Shown here one piece after another: positions 35,709 to 46,800 of a DNA stretch of 64,000 bases (positions are counted from its first letter, which is position 1; each line of letters begins with the position of its first letter). The notes under the pieces are model-generated. The model made no database searches. It had not been told where the DNA came from and saw only the letters and a program-made list of their open reading frames with translations. Source of the DNA: Actinopolyspora saharensis (GTDB lineage Bacteria; Actinomycetota; Actinomycetes; Mycobacteriales; Pseudonocardiaceae); the NCBI RefSeq assembly GCF_900100925.1, contig NZ_FNKO01000001.1, forward strand, positions 620,001 through 684,000. The letters are read 5' to 3'. The position numbers and the translations under genes are program-made.

Positions 35709-36075
35709 GACCGATTGTTATACCGGAGCGAAGGCTTCTCCGCCCGGTTCGTACCCGATTGAACACGCAGCATCATAACGAGGGGGTGTGAGTCACGCGC
35801 TGGTGTGCGCCCGCCGCGCGACGCTGTGCCTCGTCGGTCACGGAGGTGCGGTCGTGGGCTGAGTGGTCCTTCGCAGGGAGATCTCGGCGTAGCTCCGGGA
35901 CGGTCCCGGAGTGTTCCGGCTGTTTCACTGCGAACGCCTCGCGTGGTCGAAATTCACCCCCACCGGGGGCGGGCGGGATGACCGTCGTGCTCGTGCGAGC
36001 TCCTATAATCCTGGTCGTACCCGTGTCGCCGTTCGAAGCGAGGCGCGGGAAACGTGATTTCGGGAAAGGGGATCA
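35709..36075. other. Intergenic region upstream of htpG
   Basis: About 365 bases with no gene. It must hold divergent promoters for the SRPBCC gene and htpG. I found no clear CIRCE- or HAIR-type heat-shock inverted repeat. Confidence 0.45.
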
Positions 36076-37986
36076 GTGAGTACACAGGCGGAAACGTTCG
36101 AATTCCAGGCGGAATCTCGCAAATTGTTGCAGTTGATGGTCCATGCCATCTACTCGAACAAGGACACGTTCCTGCGCGAGCTCGTTTCCAACGCCTCGGA
36201 TGCGCTCGACAAGGTGCGGCTGGAGTCCTTCCGTGACAAGGACCTGGACGTGGACACCTCCGATCCGCACATCCTGCTCGAGGCCGACCGGGAGAACCGC
36301 ACGCTGACGGTGCGCGACAACGGCATCGGGATGTCGCGCGACGAGGTCCAGGACCTGATCGGCACGATCGCGAAGTCGGGCACGGCCGAGCTGTTGCAGC
36401 AGCTCAAGGAGACCAACGACGGTGCGGCCGCCCAGGAGCTGATCGGGCAGTTCGGGCTCGGCTTCTACTCCAGCTTCATGGTCGCCGACAGGGTGACGCT
36501 GCTGACCAGGCGGGCGGGCGAGACCACCGGCACCCGGTGGGACTCGACCGGTGAGGGCACCTACACCCTCGAGACGGTCGAGGAGGCCCCGCAGGGCACG
36601 GCGGTGACGCTGCACCTGAAGGCCGAGGACCAGGAAGACAGCCTGCTCGACTACACCGACAGCACGACGATCACCAACATCGTCAAGCGCTACTCCGACT
36701 TCATCTCGTGGCCCATCCGCATGGAGGTCGACAGCACCGACTCCGAGGGCGAGACCACGCGGCAGGTCGAGACGATCAACTCGATGAAGGCGCTCTGGGC
36801 GCGCCCCAAGGAGGAGGTCGCCGAGGAGGAGTACCGCGAGTTCTACAAGCACATCAGCCACGACTGGAACGATCCGCTCGAGACGATCCACCTGCGGGCC
36901 GAGGGCACGATCGAGTACCAGGCGCTGCTGTTCATCCCCTCGGTCGCTCCCTTCGACCTCTTCACGCGGGACCACAAGCGCGGTGTCCAGCTCTACGTCA
37001 AGCGCGTGTTCATCATGGACGACTGCGAGGAGCTCCTGCCGGAGTACCTGCGCTTCGTCAAGGGCGTGGTGGACGCCCAGGACCTCTCGTTGAACGTCTC
37101 GCGGGAGATCCTGCAGCAGGACCGCCAGATCCAGATGATGCGCAAGCGCCTGGTCAAGAAGGTCCTGTCCACGGTCAAGGACATGATGAGCTCGGACCCG
37201 GACAGCTACGCGAAGTTCTGGGAGCAGTTCGGCCAGGCCGTCAAGGAGGGGCTGCTCAACGACGTCGACAACCGCGAGCAGATCCTGGAGATCGCCTCCT
37301 TCGAGTCCACGCACGATGCGGACGACAAGACGACGCTGCGTGAGTACATCGAGCGGATGCAGGAGGGCCAGGACAGCATCTACTACATCACCGGTAGTTC
37401 GCGGTCCAAGGTCGAGAACTCCCCGCACATCGAGGCCTTCCGGGACAAGGGCTTGGAGGTGCTGCTGCTGACCGACCCGGTCGACGAGATGTGGGTGGAG
37501 TCGGTGCCGGAGTTCGACGGCAAGCCGTTCCAGTCGATCGCCAAGGGTCAGGTCGATCTCGACGAGAAGGACGAGGACGGCAAGGACTCCGAGAAGGCGC
37601 AGCAGGAGCAGGAGTTCGCCGACGTGCTGTCCTGGATGACGACCAAGCTCGCCGACGACGTGAAGGAGGTGCGCCTGTCCTCGCGTCTGAGCTCGTCACC
37701 GGCCTGCGTGGTCAGCGACAGCCAGGACATGGGGCCGACCCTGGAGAAGATGTATCGCGCCATGGGCCACGAGCTGCCGCCGGTGAAGCGCATCCTCGAG
37801 GTCAATCCCAACCACTCCCTCGTCAGCGGGATGCGCGACTCCTACGAGAAGAACGGCCAGAGCCAGGAGCTGGAGGAGACGGCCGAGCTCGTCCACGGCA
37901 TGGCGCTGCTGGCCGAGGGCGGTGAGCTTCGCGAGCCCGCGCAGTTCACCAGTCTGCTGGCCAACAGGCTCGCCCGGACGCTGTGA
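36076..37986 (+). CDS. htpG: Molecular chaperone HtpG (Hsp90)
   Basis: 636 residues, full length. The N-terminal ATPase has its motifs: ELVSNASDALDKVR, DNGIGM and GQFGLGFYSSFMV. The middle domain carries the SLNVSREILQ segment with the ATP-sensing Arg, and a C-terminal dimerisation domain follows. It refolds and matures client proteins in the cytoplasm. The start is GTG at 36076 after AAAGGGG. A long hairpin lies just downstream. Confidence 0.96.
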   Translation: MSTQAETFEFQAESRKLLQLMVHAIYSNKDTFLRELVSNASDALDKVRLESFRDKDLDVDTSDPHILLEADRENRTLTVRDNGIGMSRDEVQDLIGTIAKSGTAELLQQLKETNDGAAAQELIGQFGLGFYSSFMVADRVTLLTRRAGETTGTRWDSTGEGTYTLETVEEAPQGTAVTLHLKAEDQEDSLLDYTDSTTITNIVKRYSDFISWPIRMEVDSTDSEGETTRQVETINSMKALWARPKEEVAEEEYREFYKHISHDWNDPLETIHLRAEGTIEYQALLFIPSVAPFDLFTRDHKRGVQLYVKRVFIMDDCEELLPEYLRFVKGVVDAQDLSLNVSREILQQDRQIQMMRKRLVKKVLSTVKDMMSSDPDSYAKFWEQFGQAVKEGLLNDVDNREQILEIASFESTHDADDKTTLREYIERMQEGQDSIYYITGSSRSKVENSPHIEAFRDKGLEVLLLTDPVDEMWVESVPEFDGKPFQSIAKGQVDLDEKDEDGKDSEKAQQEQEFADVLSWMTTKLADDVKEVRLSSRLSSSPACVVSDSQDMGPTLEKMYRAMGHELPPVKRILEVNPNHSLVSGMRDSYEKNGQSQELEETAELVHGMALLAEGGELREPAQFTSLLANRLARTL

Positions 37987-38000
37987 TCCCCTCGCCTCGT

Positions 38001-38032
38001 CGGGGCCGGCAAGCGGTCGCTTTCCGGCCCCG
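38001..38032 (+). terminator. htpG terminator hairpin
   Basis: CGGGGCCGG pairs with CCGGCCCCG, and inside it AAGCG pairs with CGCTT, giving a long interrupted stem 15 bases after the htpG stop. There is no T-run. Confidence 0.65.
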
Positions 38033-38160
38033 GCAGGGGCGTGTGGCGGGGCCTGGCGGGTCGAGCGGAGTTGCTCACGGGGGAGTTGCCGCTCCTGGCG
38101 GCCAGGATTCACGCGGGCTGCTCTCCCACCGGTTTTTCCGCGAGCAGGCGGGGCCACCGG

Positions 38161-38562
38161 TCAGCACAATACTGGATGAGCGGATTGGACCGTGTATCCC
38201 TTGGCGCTGCGGACGATCGTGTAGTACGGCCACTTGTCATCAGCCGAATGGCATTTTGCGGAAATTTGCCATGTTCCGTTTCGGGGGCCGTTTATCTGTC
38301 TTCTCTCCGCGAGAGAATCAGGAAGGTTGTTGATGTCGCGCCACAGCGATACGGTCACCCATTCGAGTCGGTTGCCGCATCCCTTCCTGCCTCCTGTCGC
38401 GTAGATGTAGCGGCCGTCCGTGGTCGGTTCCGATGCTGTCAGGTGACACCGGGGAGTCGCCCGCTGCTGTTGGTCACTGGCCAGCGACGGTGTCGCCGCG
38501 GTCAATCCGCTCGTGGCGATGATGCCGGCCAGCAGCACGGGAAAGTACTTTTTCGTGTTCAA
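38161..38562 (-). CDS. Small secreted protein of unknown function
   Basis: 133 residues. It begins with TTG at 38562, eight bases after AAGGTGA. The N-terminus is a typical Sec signal (two Lys, a hydrophobic core, ATPSLA before residue 30). The mature part has four cysteines (PRCHLTA, KGCGNR, AKCHSA and the C-terminal Cys), which may form two disulfides. I do not recognise the family. Local G+C is lower than in neighbouring genes and third positions are less biased, which could mean recent acquisition. Confidence 0.65.
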   Translation of the reverse strand: MNTKKYFPVLLAGIIATSGLTAATPSLASDQQQRATPRCHLTASEPTTDGRYIYATGGRKGCGNRLEWVTVSLWRDINNLPDSLAERRQINGPRNGTWQISAKCHSADDKWPYYTIVRSAKGYTVQSAHPVLC

Positions 38563-38933
38563 CGTCGATCACCTTCGTGATTCGGGGTGTGCAGCAGCAC
38601 GAAGCGGACGCGCTGAATTCTCCGAGGCCTCCGTGGTTCTGCTGCGTACTTTCTGAGTGATCGGTATGCTCCGGTGCGATCCCTCGTGCCAGAGTGAATG
38701 CTTCCCCGTCATCCGGACGAGGGTGGTGGACGCACTCGTCCGTAGGAATGCTCGGTGTCGTGAATTCCGCCGTCGTGGATCGTTTCCGGAACACGCGATC
38801 GTGCGGTGATGTCGATGAGCATCTCGTCGTGTTCTCCGGTCGGGGCGGGGCGCGTGCGCGGCCGCGGGGTTCGGTCCGGTGCCGCCTGCGGATTCGGCGG
38901 GCACGTGCTCGGCTGCCGCGGGAGCATGGACCG
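38563..38933. other. Intergenic region between divergent small genes
   Basis: About 370 bases, relatively low in G+C. It should hold the promoters of the secreted-protein gene and of the 126-residue protein gene. No structured element or gene is recognised. Confidence 0.4.
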
Positions 38934-39314
38934 GTGAGCACGCAGGAGCACCCGCTGGAAGCGATCTACAAGGCACGGGCCGAGCTCGAGGAGGCGGTGC
39001 AAGCCCAGCAGCACACTCGTCTGGATCAGATGGACTGGACCGCCTACGGCTCGGCCCTGGTCGGCACGCTCGGTGCCATGGCCGGGGTGGCGGGCGAGCT
39101 GATGGGCCAGATCGACGAGATCGACCGCGACCGTCTCTACCGGCAAGCCCTGCACGATCACCCTCACGAGGCGCTCGACAGGGCCGTCGAGCATCTCAGC
39201 AATCTGCGGTACGTGCTGGATCAGGCCTTTGCGCAGGCCCAGGGCTACTGGGCGGAAGTGGAGCACATTCGGGAGACGACCACGCACCGGTCCGACGAGG
39301 CCGGCGGGTTCTGA
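38934..39314 (+). CDS. Small alpha-helical protein of unknown function
   Basis: 126 residues from GTG at 38934. In-frame sequence extends upstream but loses coding character (Arg-rich). The protein has a charged helix (IYKARAELEEAVQAQQHTR), a small hydrophobic Gly/Ala segment (ALVGTLGAMAGVAGEL), and further helices with likely heptad patterns toward the C-terminus. It looks soluble or membrane-associated. No family is recognised. Confidence 0.6.
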   Translation: MSTQEHPLEAIYKARAELEEAVQAQQHTRLDQMDWTAYGSALVGTLGAMAGVAGELMGQIDEIDRDRLYRQALHDHPHEALDRAVEHLSNLRYVLDQAFAQAQGYWAEVEHIRETTTHRSDEAGGF

Positions 39315-39434
39315 GGGGCGCGCCGCGGTGGCCACGACGACTCGGGAACCGTCCAGCGGAGAGTCTCCGCGTCGAACGACCCCGACCGCACCGCGCACCC
39401 CGCCACGCCGCCACCAACGAATCCCCGGCCGTGG

Positions 39435-40055
39435 TCACCAGGGGCGCACGCCGCCGTAGAAGGTGGCTTCGCTGAGTCGGTGGGTCTTGCGCATGACCCT
39501 GTCGGGGGTGTCGCCGGTGTTGCCCTCGATGAGGGTGACCTTCTCGCCCCGGATCTTTTCGACCACGCCGATGTGCGGGCTGGAGTCGGGGGTCGCCGGG
39601 CCGGTGCCGAACAGCAGCACGTCGCCGGGCCGGGTCGTGTCCAGGTGCGCGCGGCCGTAGGCCGTGCCCCTGGTCTGTCCGGTGGTGTAGACGTCGCCGG
39701 TGAAGGCGTACTCCTCGCTCTCGACGTTCACGCCGGCTCGTTCCCAGATCGACATGGCGAACAGCGCGCACCAGGGGACGCACTGCTCGGAGTACTTGTG
39801 GCAGTTCTTCGCGGTTTCCGCGGTGCCGAGCTCGGCCCGCGCGGCCGTGACGATCTCCTCCTGCACGGTTCCGGGCGTGGCCGTGATCACCGGTGCGGCC
39901 TGCTGCCTCGCCGGCTCCTCGGGCGGGGACGGTGCGAGCACGGCCACCGCGGTCGCGGCCGCTGCGGCCAGGCTCGTCACCGCGCTCAGCGCGGCCACGC
40001 CCCTGCGGGGCCGGCGTGTGCCCGGTTCGCGGGTCCGATCACCACGGTGCTCCAC
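39435..40055 (-). CDS. Exported CHAP-type cysteine amidase/peptidase
   Basis: 206 residues from GTG at 40055, chosen because GGAAGGAG lies seven bases upstream; a further in-frame GTG at 40091 has no such site. An Arg-rich N-terminus and a hydrophobic Ala-rich segment (residues about 20-42) form a signal or anchor. The catalytic part has the Cys in CVPWCALF and the His in SPHIGVVEK, with GTAYGRAHLDTTRPGDVLLF between, as in CHAP-type wall amidases. It probably cuts peptidoglycan peptides. A truncated copy of the same gene lies at 32902-33067. Confidence 0.82.
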   Translation of the reverse strand: MEHRGDRTREPGTRRPRRGVAALSAVTSLAAAAATAVAVLAPSPPEEPARQQAAPVITATPGTVQEEIVTAARAELGTAETAKNCHKYSEQCVPWCALFAMSIWERAGVNVESEEYAFTGDVYTTGQTRGTAYGRAHLDTTRPGDVLLFGTGPATPDSSPHIGVVEKIRGEKVTLIEGNTGDTPDRVMRKTHRLSEATFYGGVRPW

Positions 40056-40145
40056 AGGCTGTCTCCTTCCGCCTGGTGCTGCCGGGTTCACCCTGGTGAT
40101 ACCCGTCCCTCCGCGGTGGCAAGCACCTCGGCCCGGCCCGCGCGG

Positions 40146-40730
40146 TCAGCGGTCGCCGACCACGTTGCGCTGCGCGTGCCGCTGCGCGGTCTCGGCCGGG
40201 TCGGCCGCGGTCGTGGAGGTGCCGGGGCTGCTCCGGTGGTCGGGGGTCAGGCGGAACATGCGCAGCTGTCTGCCGGACCTGTGGGTGTAGGTCCGGTAGG
40301 GCGGCCAGGTCTCGAGCGCGCTCGGCCACAGCGCGGCGCGCTCGCCGCCGGTGACCGGGTGCGCGTGGACCGGCACGGTGGTTCCGCCGACGGTGATCCA
40401 CGCCCGCGGGTTCCGGAGCAGATTCGTTGTCCACTGTGGGTGTTCCGGGCGTCCGCCGTTGGAGCCCAGGACCAGGTAGCAGTCCCCGAGCCGCGTGTGC
40501 ACGAGGGGGGCGCTGCGCCACCGTCCGGTGCGGGCGCCGCGGGTCCACAGCAGGAGCAGCGGCACGCCCAGCGACCCGCTGAGGCTGTGCCGTCCGCCGG
40601 TGCTGCGCAGCGCGCGGCGTTCCACGGCGGTGAGTTTCCGGGCCAGTTCGCACACCCACGCTCGGTGGCTCAACCGGCTGGCGAGTCGTCGCGGCCAAGG
40701 TGTCGGGGGTGTGCGTTGCCGGGCTGACAC
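40146..40730 (-). CDS. Deazaflavin (F420)-dependent nitroreductase family protein
   Basis: 194 residues. The DDN-family core is visible: LLLLWTRGARTGRWRSAPLV, then LVLGSNGGRPEHPQWTTNL and the segment LRNPRAWITVGG. In mycobacteria such proteins bind coenzyme F420 and reduce quinones or nitro compounds. The start is GTG at 40730 with no strong ribosome-binding site. The C-terminal 25 residues are an extra Arg/Thr-rich tail. It is divergent from the large PKS gene. Confidence 0.85.
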   Translation of the reverse strand: MSARQRTPPTPWPRRLASRLSHRAWVCELARKLTAVERRALRSTGGRHSLSGSLGVPLLLLWTRGARTGRWRSAPLVHTRLGDCYLVLGSNGGRPEHPQWTTNLLRNPRAWITVGGTTVPVHAHPVTGGERAALWPSALETWPPYRTYTHRSGRQLRMFRLTPDHRSSPGTSTTAADPAETAQRHAQRNVVGDR

Positions 40731-40847
40731 GATCGTGATGATCTGTGGGGAGCAGCTGTTCCTTCAATCCCTCAATCGGGGGTGCCCAGCGCATTGTTGC
40801 CCGATTGAGCGACTTGAAGATGGCCGGTTGGCACATAGATTTCCCGC

Positions 40848-43800
40848 GTGTCCGAAAGCGCAGCGGAAGCATCGTTCAGCAGGCCGAAGTACGAACCGAT
40901 CGCCGTGGTCGGCATCGGTTGTCGATTCGCGGGAGGCGTGGATTCGCCCGAGGCGTACTGGGAGGTTTTGCGCCGGGGCCGGGACATGGTCACCGAGGTT
41001 CCGCCGGACCGGTGGAGCGTGGAGGAGGCCTATGACCCGGAGCCGGGTGTTCCGGGGAAAACGGTGTCGAAGTGGGGTGGTTTCGTCCACGACGTGGGCG
41101 GGTTCGACCCGGAGTTCTTCGGCCTGTCCGAGCGCGAGGCGGAGGCGATGGATCCGCAGCACCGCCTGCTGCTGGAGACCGCGTGGGAATCGCTGGAGCA
41201 CGCCGGTATCCGGCCGCGCGATCTCGGTTATTCGCCGACCGGATTGTTCCTGGGCATTTCCGGCCAGGACTACATGATGCGCACTCCCCGCGGGGAGTTG
41301 TTCACCAATCCCTACGCGATGACCGGCAACGCGCGCAGCATGGCGGCCGGGCGCATCTCCTACCTGCTCGGGCTGCGCGGGCCCAGCGTGGTGCTGGACT
41401 CGGCGTGCTCGTCCGGTCTGGTCGCCACTCATCTCGCGGCGCGGAGCCTGCAGGTCGGTGACGCGGACCTGGCGCTGTCCGGCGGGGTCAATCTGATCTT
41501 CGGGCCCGAGACGACGGTGGCCTTCTCCAGTTGGGGGATGCTCTCCCCGGCCGGGCGCTGCCGGGCGTTCGACGTCGACGCGAGCGGGTTCGTCCGGGCC
41601 GAGGCCTGCGGGGTGCTCGCGCTGAAGCGGCTCGCCGACGCCGAGCGGGACGGTGACCGGGTGCTGGCCGTGCTGCGCGGGTCCGGTGTGAACCAGGACG
41701 GCCGTTCGAACGGCATCACGGCCCCGTCGGGGGAGGCCCAGCGCGAGCTGCAGCAGCAGGTGATCGCCCGTTCCGGGGTCGACCCGCGCCGGGTCGGTCT
41801 GGTCGAGGCGCACGGCACCGGCACCCCGGTCGGTGATCCCATCGAGTTCGCCGCGCTGGCCGACAGCTACGGGCACGGGGACGCGGGTCCGTGCGCGCTG
41901 GGCTCGGCGAAGACGAACATCGGCCACGCGGAGACGGCCTCCGGCATGGCGGGGGCGGTCAAGGCGGTCCTGGCGTTGCGGCACGGTGAGATCCCGGCCA
42001 ATCTGCACTTCACCGGGTGGAACCCGGAGATCGATCCCGCGGGCACGCGGTTGTTCGTCCCGACGCGGACCGAGCCGTGGCCGGTCGGGGACGGGCCCCG
42101 GCTCGCGGCGGTGTCCTCGTACGGTTTTTCCGGGACCAACGCGCACGTGCTGCTCGAGCAGGCCCCCGCGGCCGAGCCGGAGTCCGCCTGCTCCGGGCGT
42201 GCGCCGCTGTTGGTGCCGTTCTCGGCGAGTTCGCCGCGCGCGCTGGCCGACACGGCCGGCCGAGTGGCCTCGTGGATGGAGCGGGCCGAGCACGTCTCGG
42301 TGGCCGATCTGGCCCACACCACCGGGGTGCGGCGCGGGCACTGCTCGGCGCGCGCGACGGTGGCCGCCTCCGACGGGGCGGAGCTGGTCGAGCGGCTGCG
42401 CGCCGTCGAGCGGGGTGATCCGGCTCCGGGGGTTGCCGTGGGCACCGCGGCCGCCGGGCGCGAGGGCGACCCGGTGTGGGTCTTCGCCGGGCAGGGTGCC
42501 CAGTGGCCGGGCATGGGGCGGCGGCTGCTCGAGCAGGAGCCCGCCTTCGCCAAGACCGTCGAGGAGCTGGAGCCGGTGGTGCTCGCCGAGTCGGGGTTCT
42601 CGCTGCGCGACAAGCTCTGCGCCGAGGAGGTGGTCACCGGCATCGACCAGGTGCAGCCCGCCCTGTTCGCCGTGCAGGTCGGTCTCGCGGCCGTGTGGCG
42701 CTCGCACGGCGTGCGGCCGGGTGCGGTGATCGGCCACTCGATGGGCGAGGTCGCCGCGGCGGTGGTCAGCGGGGCGCTGTCGCTGACCGACGGGGCGACG
42801 GTGGTCTGCAGGCGCTCGCGGTTGATGCTGGAGCTGTCCGGGGCGGGGGCGATGGCCTCGGTCGACCTGCCCGCCGAGGAGGTCGAGCGCGAGCTCGCCG
42901 CGGCCGGGGCGCGCGGTGTGGTCGTGGCCGTGGTCGCCGCACCGGAGTCCACTGTGGTCGCCGGTGAGGCGGAGGAGGTGGCCCGGCTGGTCCGGCGGTG
43001 GGACGAGGCCGATCGGATGGTGCGCGAGGTGGCCGTGGACGTGGCCTCGCACTCGCCGCAGGTCGCTCCGATCCTGGACACTCTGCTGTCCACGTTGTGC
43101 ACGCTGACTCCGGGCAGTCCCGAGGTGGCCTTCTACAGCACGGTGCTGCCGGGCGAGGACAGCTCGCGGTTGTCCTTCGACGCGGCCTACTGGGCGGACA
43201 ACCTGCGCCGTCCCGTGCGCTTCGCCGATGCGGTCTCCGCCGCGCTCGACGACGGGCACCGCGTGTTCGCCGAGCTCGGCCCTCATCCGCTGCTGACGCG
43301 CGCGATCGGCGACACCGCCGCCGCGCGGCAGGTGGACGTGGCCGTGTCCGTGGCGCTGCGCCGCGACGAGGACGATCCGGCCGCGGTGCTCTCGGCGATC
43401 GGTGCGGTGCACTGCGCGGGCGGTCGCCTCGACTGGTCGGCGCGGCACCCGGAGGGGCGGCTGCTCGACGTGCCGCTGCCGACCTGGAACCACCGCTGGT
43501 TGATGAACTCCGGGCCGGAGCGGTCCGCTCCCGCGGTGGGGCACCCGCTGCTGGGCGCGCACGTGGAGACCCCGCGCGGTGACGGTGAGCACGTCTGGCA
43601 GACCGACATCGGCACCGACACCCACCCGTGGCTGGCCGAGCACCGGGTGCGGGGCACGCCGATGATGCCGGCCGCGGGCTACGGCGAGATGGCGCTGTCC
43701 GCGGCCGAGGAGGTGTTCGGCGCCGACTCCGCGGTCGAGGTGTGCGGACTGTCCTTCGACAACGCCTGCGTGCTGGACGACTCGGTGACCCTGTCGACCA

Positions 43801-46800
43801 CGGTGGAGCGCACCACCGAGCACCGCGGCCAGGTGAGCGTGCTGGGCCGCGGTGTCGACGGCGGCGCCGTGGTCCACGCCCACGGCCACGCCCGGGCCCT
43901 CGACGAGCAGGCGGCGCCGCAGCGGCTGGATCTCGCCGCCCTGCTGGCCGAGTACACCGAGTGGCAGGACCCCGAGGCCTACTACGCGAACCTGCGCGGG
44001 TTGGGCATCCAGCACGGGCCGGGGTTCGCGGCGCTGACCGCGATTCACCGCGAGGGCCGGGGCCGGAGCGGCCTCGTCAGTGAGGTGCGGCTGCCGGCCC
44101 AGCGCCGCGCGGAGGCGGACTCCTACCGGGTGCACCCGGTGCTGCTGGACGCGTGTCTGCAGACCATCGCCGCGCACCCGGCGTTGATGGACCAGAGCGG
44201 CTTGTTTCTGCCGCTGGGCATCGGGACGCTGCGGGTGTTCGGCGATGCGCGCGAGGCCCGCTACTGCGTGGCCGCGGTGCACGAGTCCGGCGACCGCTCC
44301 GGACTCGGCCAGGCCCAGCTGGTGGACGAGCGGGGCACGGTGCTGGTGGAGGTGAGCGAGGTGCGGTTCGGCACCTCGGCCGAGGACGCGCCGGAGCGGG
44401 TGTTCGAGCGGCGCCTGCTGGCCGTCGAGTGGGACGAGGTGCCCGCGCCGCGGGTGACGGGCTCTGCGGCCGGGCGGTGGCTGCTGGTCGCCGAACCCGC
44501 GGGGCGGATGTTGACCGAGCGGCTCGCCGCGGAGCTGCGCGCGCGGGGCGGCGCCGCGACCGTGCTGGCCGTCGACGAGCCGAACGAGCTGGGCTCGGCG
44601 GTGCTGTCCCGCTCGGAGGGCTTCGACGGCGTGGCCTTCGTGACCGCCCCGGAGCACGAGCGCAGCGTCCCGGCGGCGAGTTCGCGGCACCGGGTGGACC
44701 GGCTGACGACGTTGGCCCAGGCGCTGGTCGACGGGTGGGGCGATCGGCCCCCGGCGTTGACCGTGGTGCTGCACGACGTGCAGGAGGTGCTCGGCGGTGA
44801 CGGCGCGAACCTCGCGCAGGCGCCGCTGCGCGGTCTGGCCAAGGTGCTCGGGCACGAGCACCCCGAACTGGCGGTCTCGCTCGTCGACGGCGTGGACGTC
44901 GACCCCGCCCGGCTCGTCGGCGAGCTGCTGGACGCGCCCGCCGAGGAGGACGAGGTCGCCTGGCGTGGTGCGGTGCGCTACCTCGCGCGGTTGCGGAACA
45001 GTCCGTTGTCGGCGGACGAACGCCGCCGCGAGACCGTCCACCTCGGCCGGGACGGGGTGGGGGTGCAGACCGCGCGCCGGGGTGATCTGGACACGCTCGA
45101 ACTCGCCGCCCGCGAGCGGGTCTGCCCCGGACCCGGTGAAGTGGAGATCGAGATCCACGCCGCGAGCCTGAACTACGTGGACGCGCTCAACGCGATGGGC
45201 CTGTACAACACCGTCGACGACGATCCGCCGCCGCTCGGGGCGGACTGCGCGGGCGTGGTCTCCCGCGTCGGGGCGGGGGTGACCGATTACCGCCCGGGTG
45301 ACCGCGTCGCGGCGATGATGTGGGGCGGGCTCGCCTCGCACCTGACGGTGCCCACCGGCAACGTGCTCGCCGTGCCCGAGCATCTCTCGATCGAGCAGGC
45401 CGCCACCATGCCCGCGGTCTACCTGACCGCGTGGTACGGGTTGTGCCACCTGGCCCGCCTGCAGGAGGGCGAGCGGGTGCTGATCCACGCCGCCACCGGC
45501 GGTGTGGGCCTGGCCGCGCTGCACATCGCGCGCGCCAGGGGGGCGGAGGTCTTCGCCACCGCGGGCACCCCGGACAAGCGGGCTTATCTCGCCGACCTCG
45601 GGGTCGAGCACGTGATGGACTCGCGGTCGCTGGACTTCGCCGAGCAGGTGCTGGCCGCCACCGGCGGTGCGGGCGTGGACGTGGTGCTCAACTCGGTCAC
45701 CGGCGCCGCGCAGCGGGCCGGGATCGCGCTGCTGCGGACCGGTGGGCGCTTCCTGGAGATCGGCAAGCGCGACATCTACGCCGAGCACCGCATCAGCCTC
45801 GCGCCGTTCCGGCACAACCTCACCTTCGCCAGCATCGATCTCAACCTCGTGGTCGACCGGCTCACCGCGCTGACCGCGAGCATGATGGGCGAGATCGAGC
45901 GCGGCGCGGCCGACGGCAGCCTCGTTCCGCTGCCGTCGACGACCTACGCGGTCGACGAGCTCTCCGAGGCCTTCCGCACGCTCGGCGCGGGCAGGCACAT
46001 CGGCAAGATCGTGCTGCGGCTGCCCACCGAGGGCCGCAGGCAGGTGCCGGTGGACCCGGACGAGGTGCCGGTGGTGCGGGCCGATGGCGCCTACGTGGTC
46101 ACCGGCGGGCTCGGCGGGCTGGGTCTGCTGATGGCCCGGTGGCTCAGCGAGGCGGGCGCGGCGCGGGTGGTGCTCAACGGGCGCCGGGAACCGGACCTGC
46201 GGGCCGTGGGCGTGCTCGACGAGCTGCGCGCGGCCGGCACCGATGTGCGGGTCGTGCTGGGGGATCTGGCCGAGCCGGACACCGCCCGCGGGCTGCTCGA
46301 CGAGGCCGGCGCGGACGGGGTGCCGGTGCGCGGTGTCGTGCACGGCGCGGCGGTCGTCGAGGACGGCGTGCTCTCCCGCCTCGACGCCGCGAGCACCGAC
46401 CGGGTGTGGTCCCCCAAGGCGCTCGGGGCGTGGCACCTGCACACCGCGCTCGGCGCCGGTGGCCACGAGGGCGGGCTCGACTGGATGCTGCTGTTCTCCT
46501 CGGCCGCAGCCCTCATCGGCAACCCCGGGCAGGGCGCTTACGCGGCGGCCAACGGGTTCCTGGACGGCTTGGCCACGTACCGGCGCTGCCGAGGACTCGC
46601 CGCCACCAGCGTGTCCTGGGGCGCCTGGGCCGAGCACGGCCGGGGCGCGGAGCTGGCCGAGCGCGGGTTCGCCATGATCGAACCGGCGGAGGGCGTCGAG
46701 GCCTGCGAACGGATCCTGCGGTACGCGCGGGCCCGGACCGGCTACCTGCCGCTGACCGACGGCAGCTGGCTGGAGGCGGTCGGCGAGCGAGCGCGCGGTT

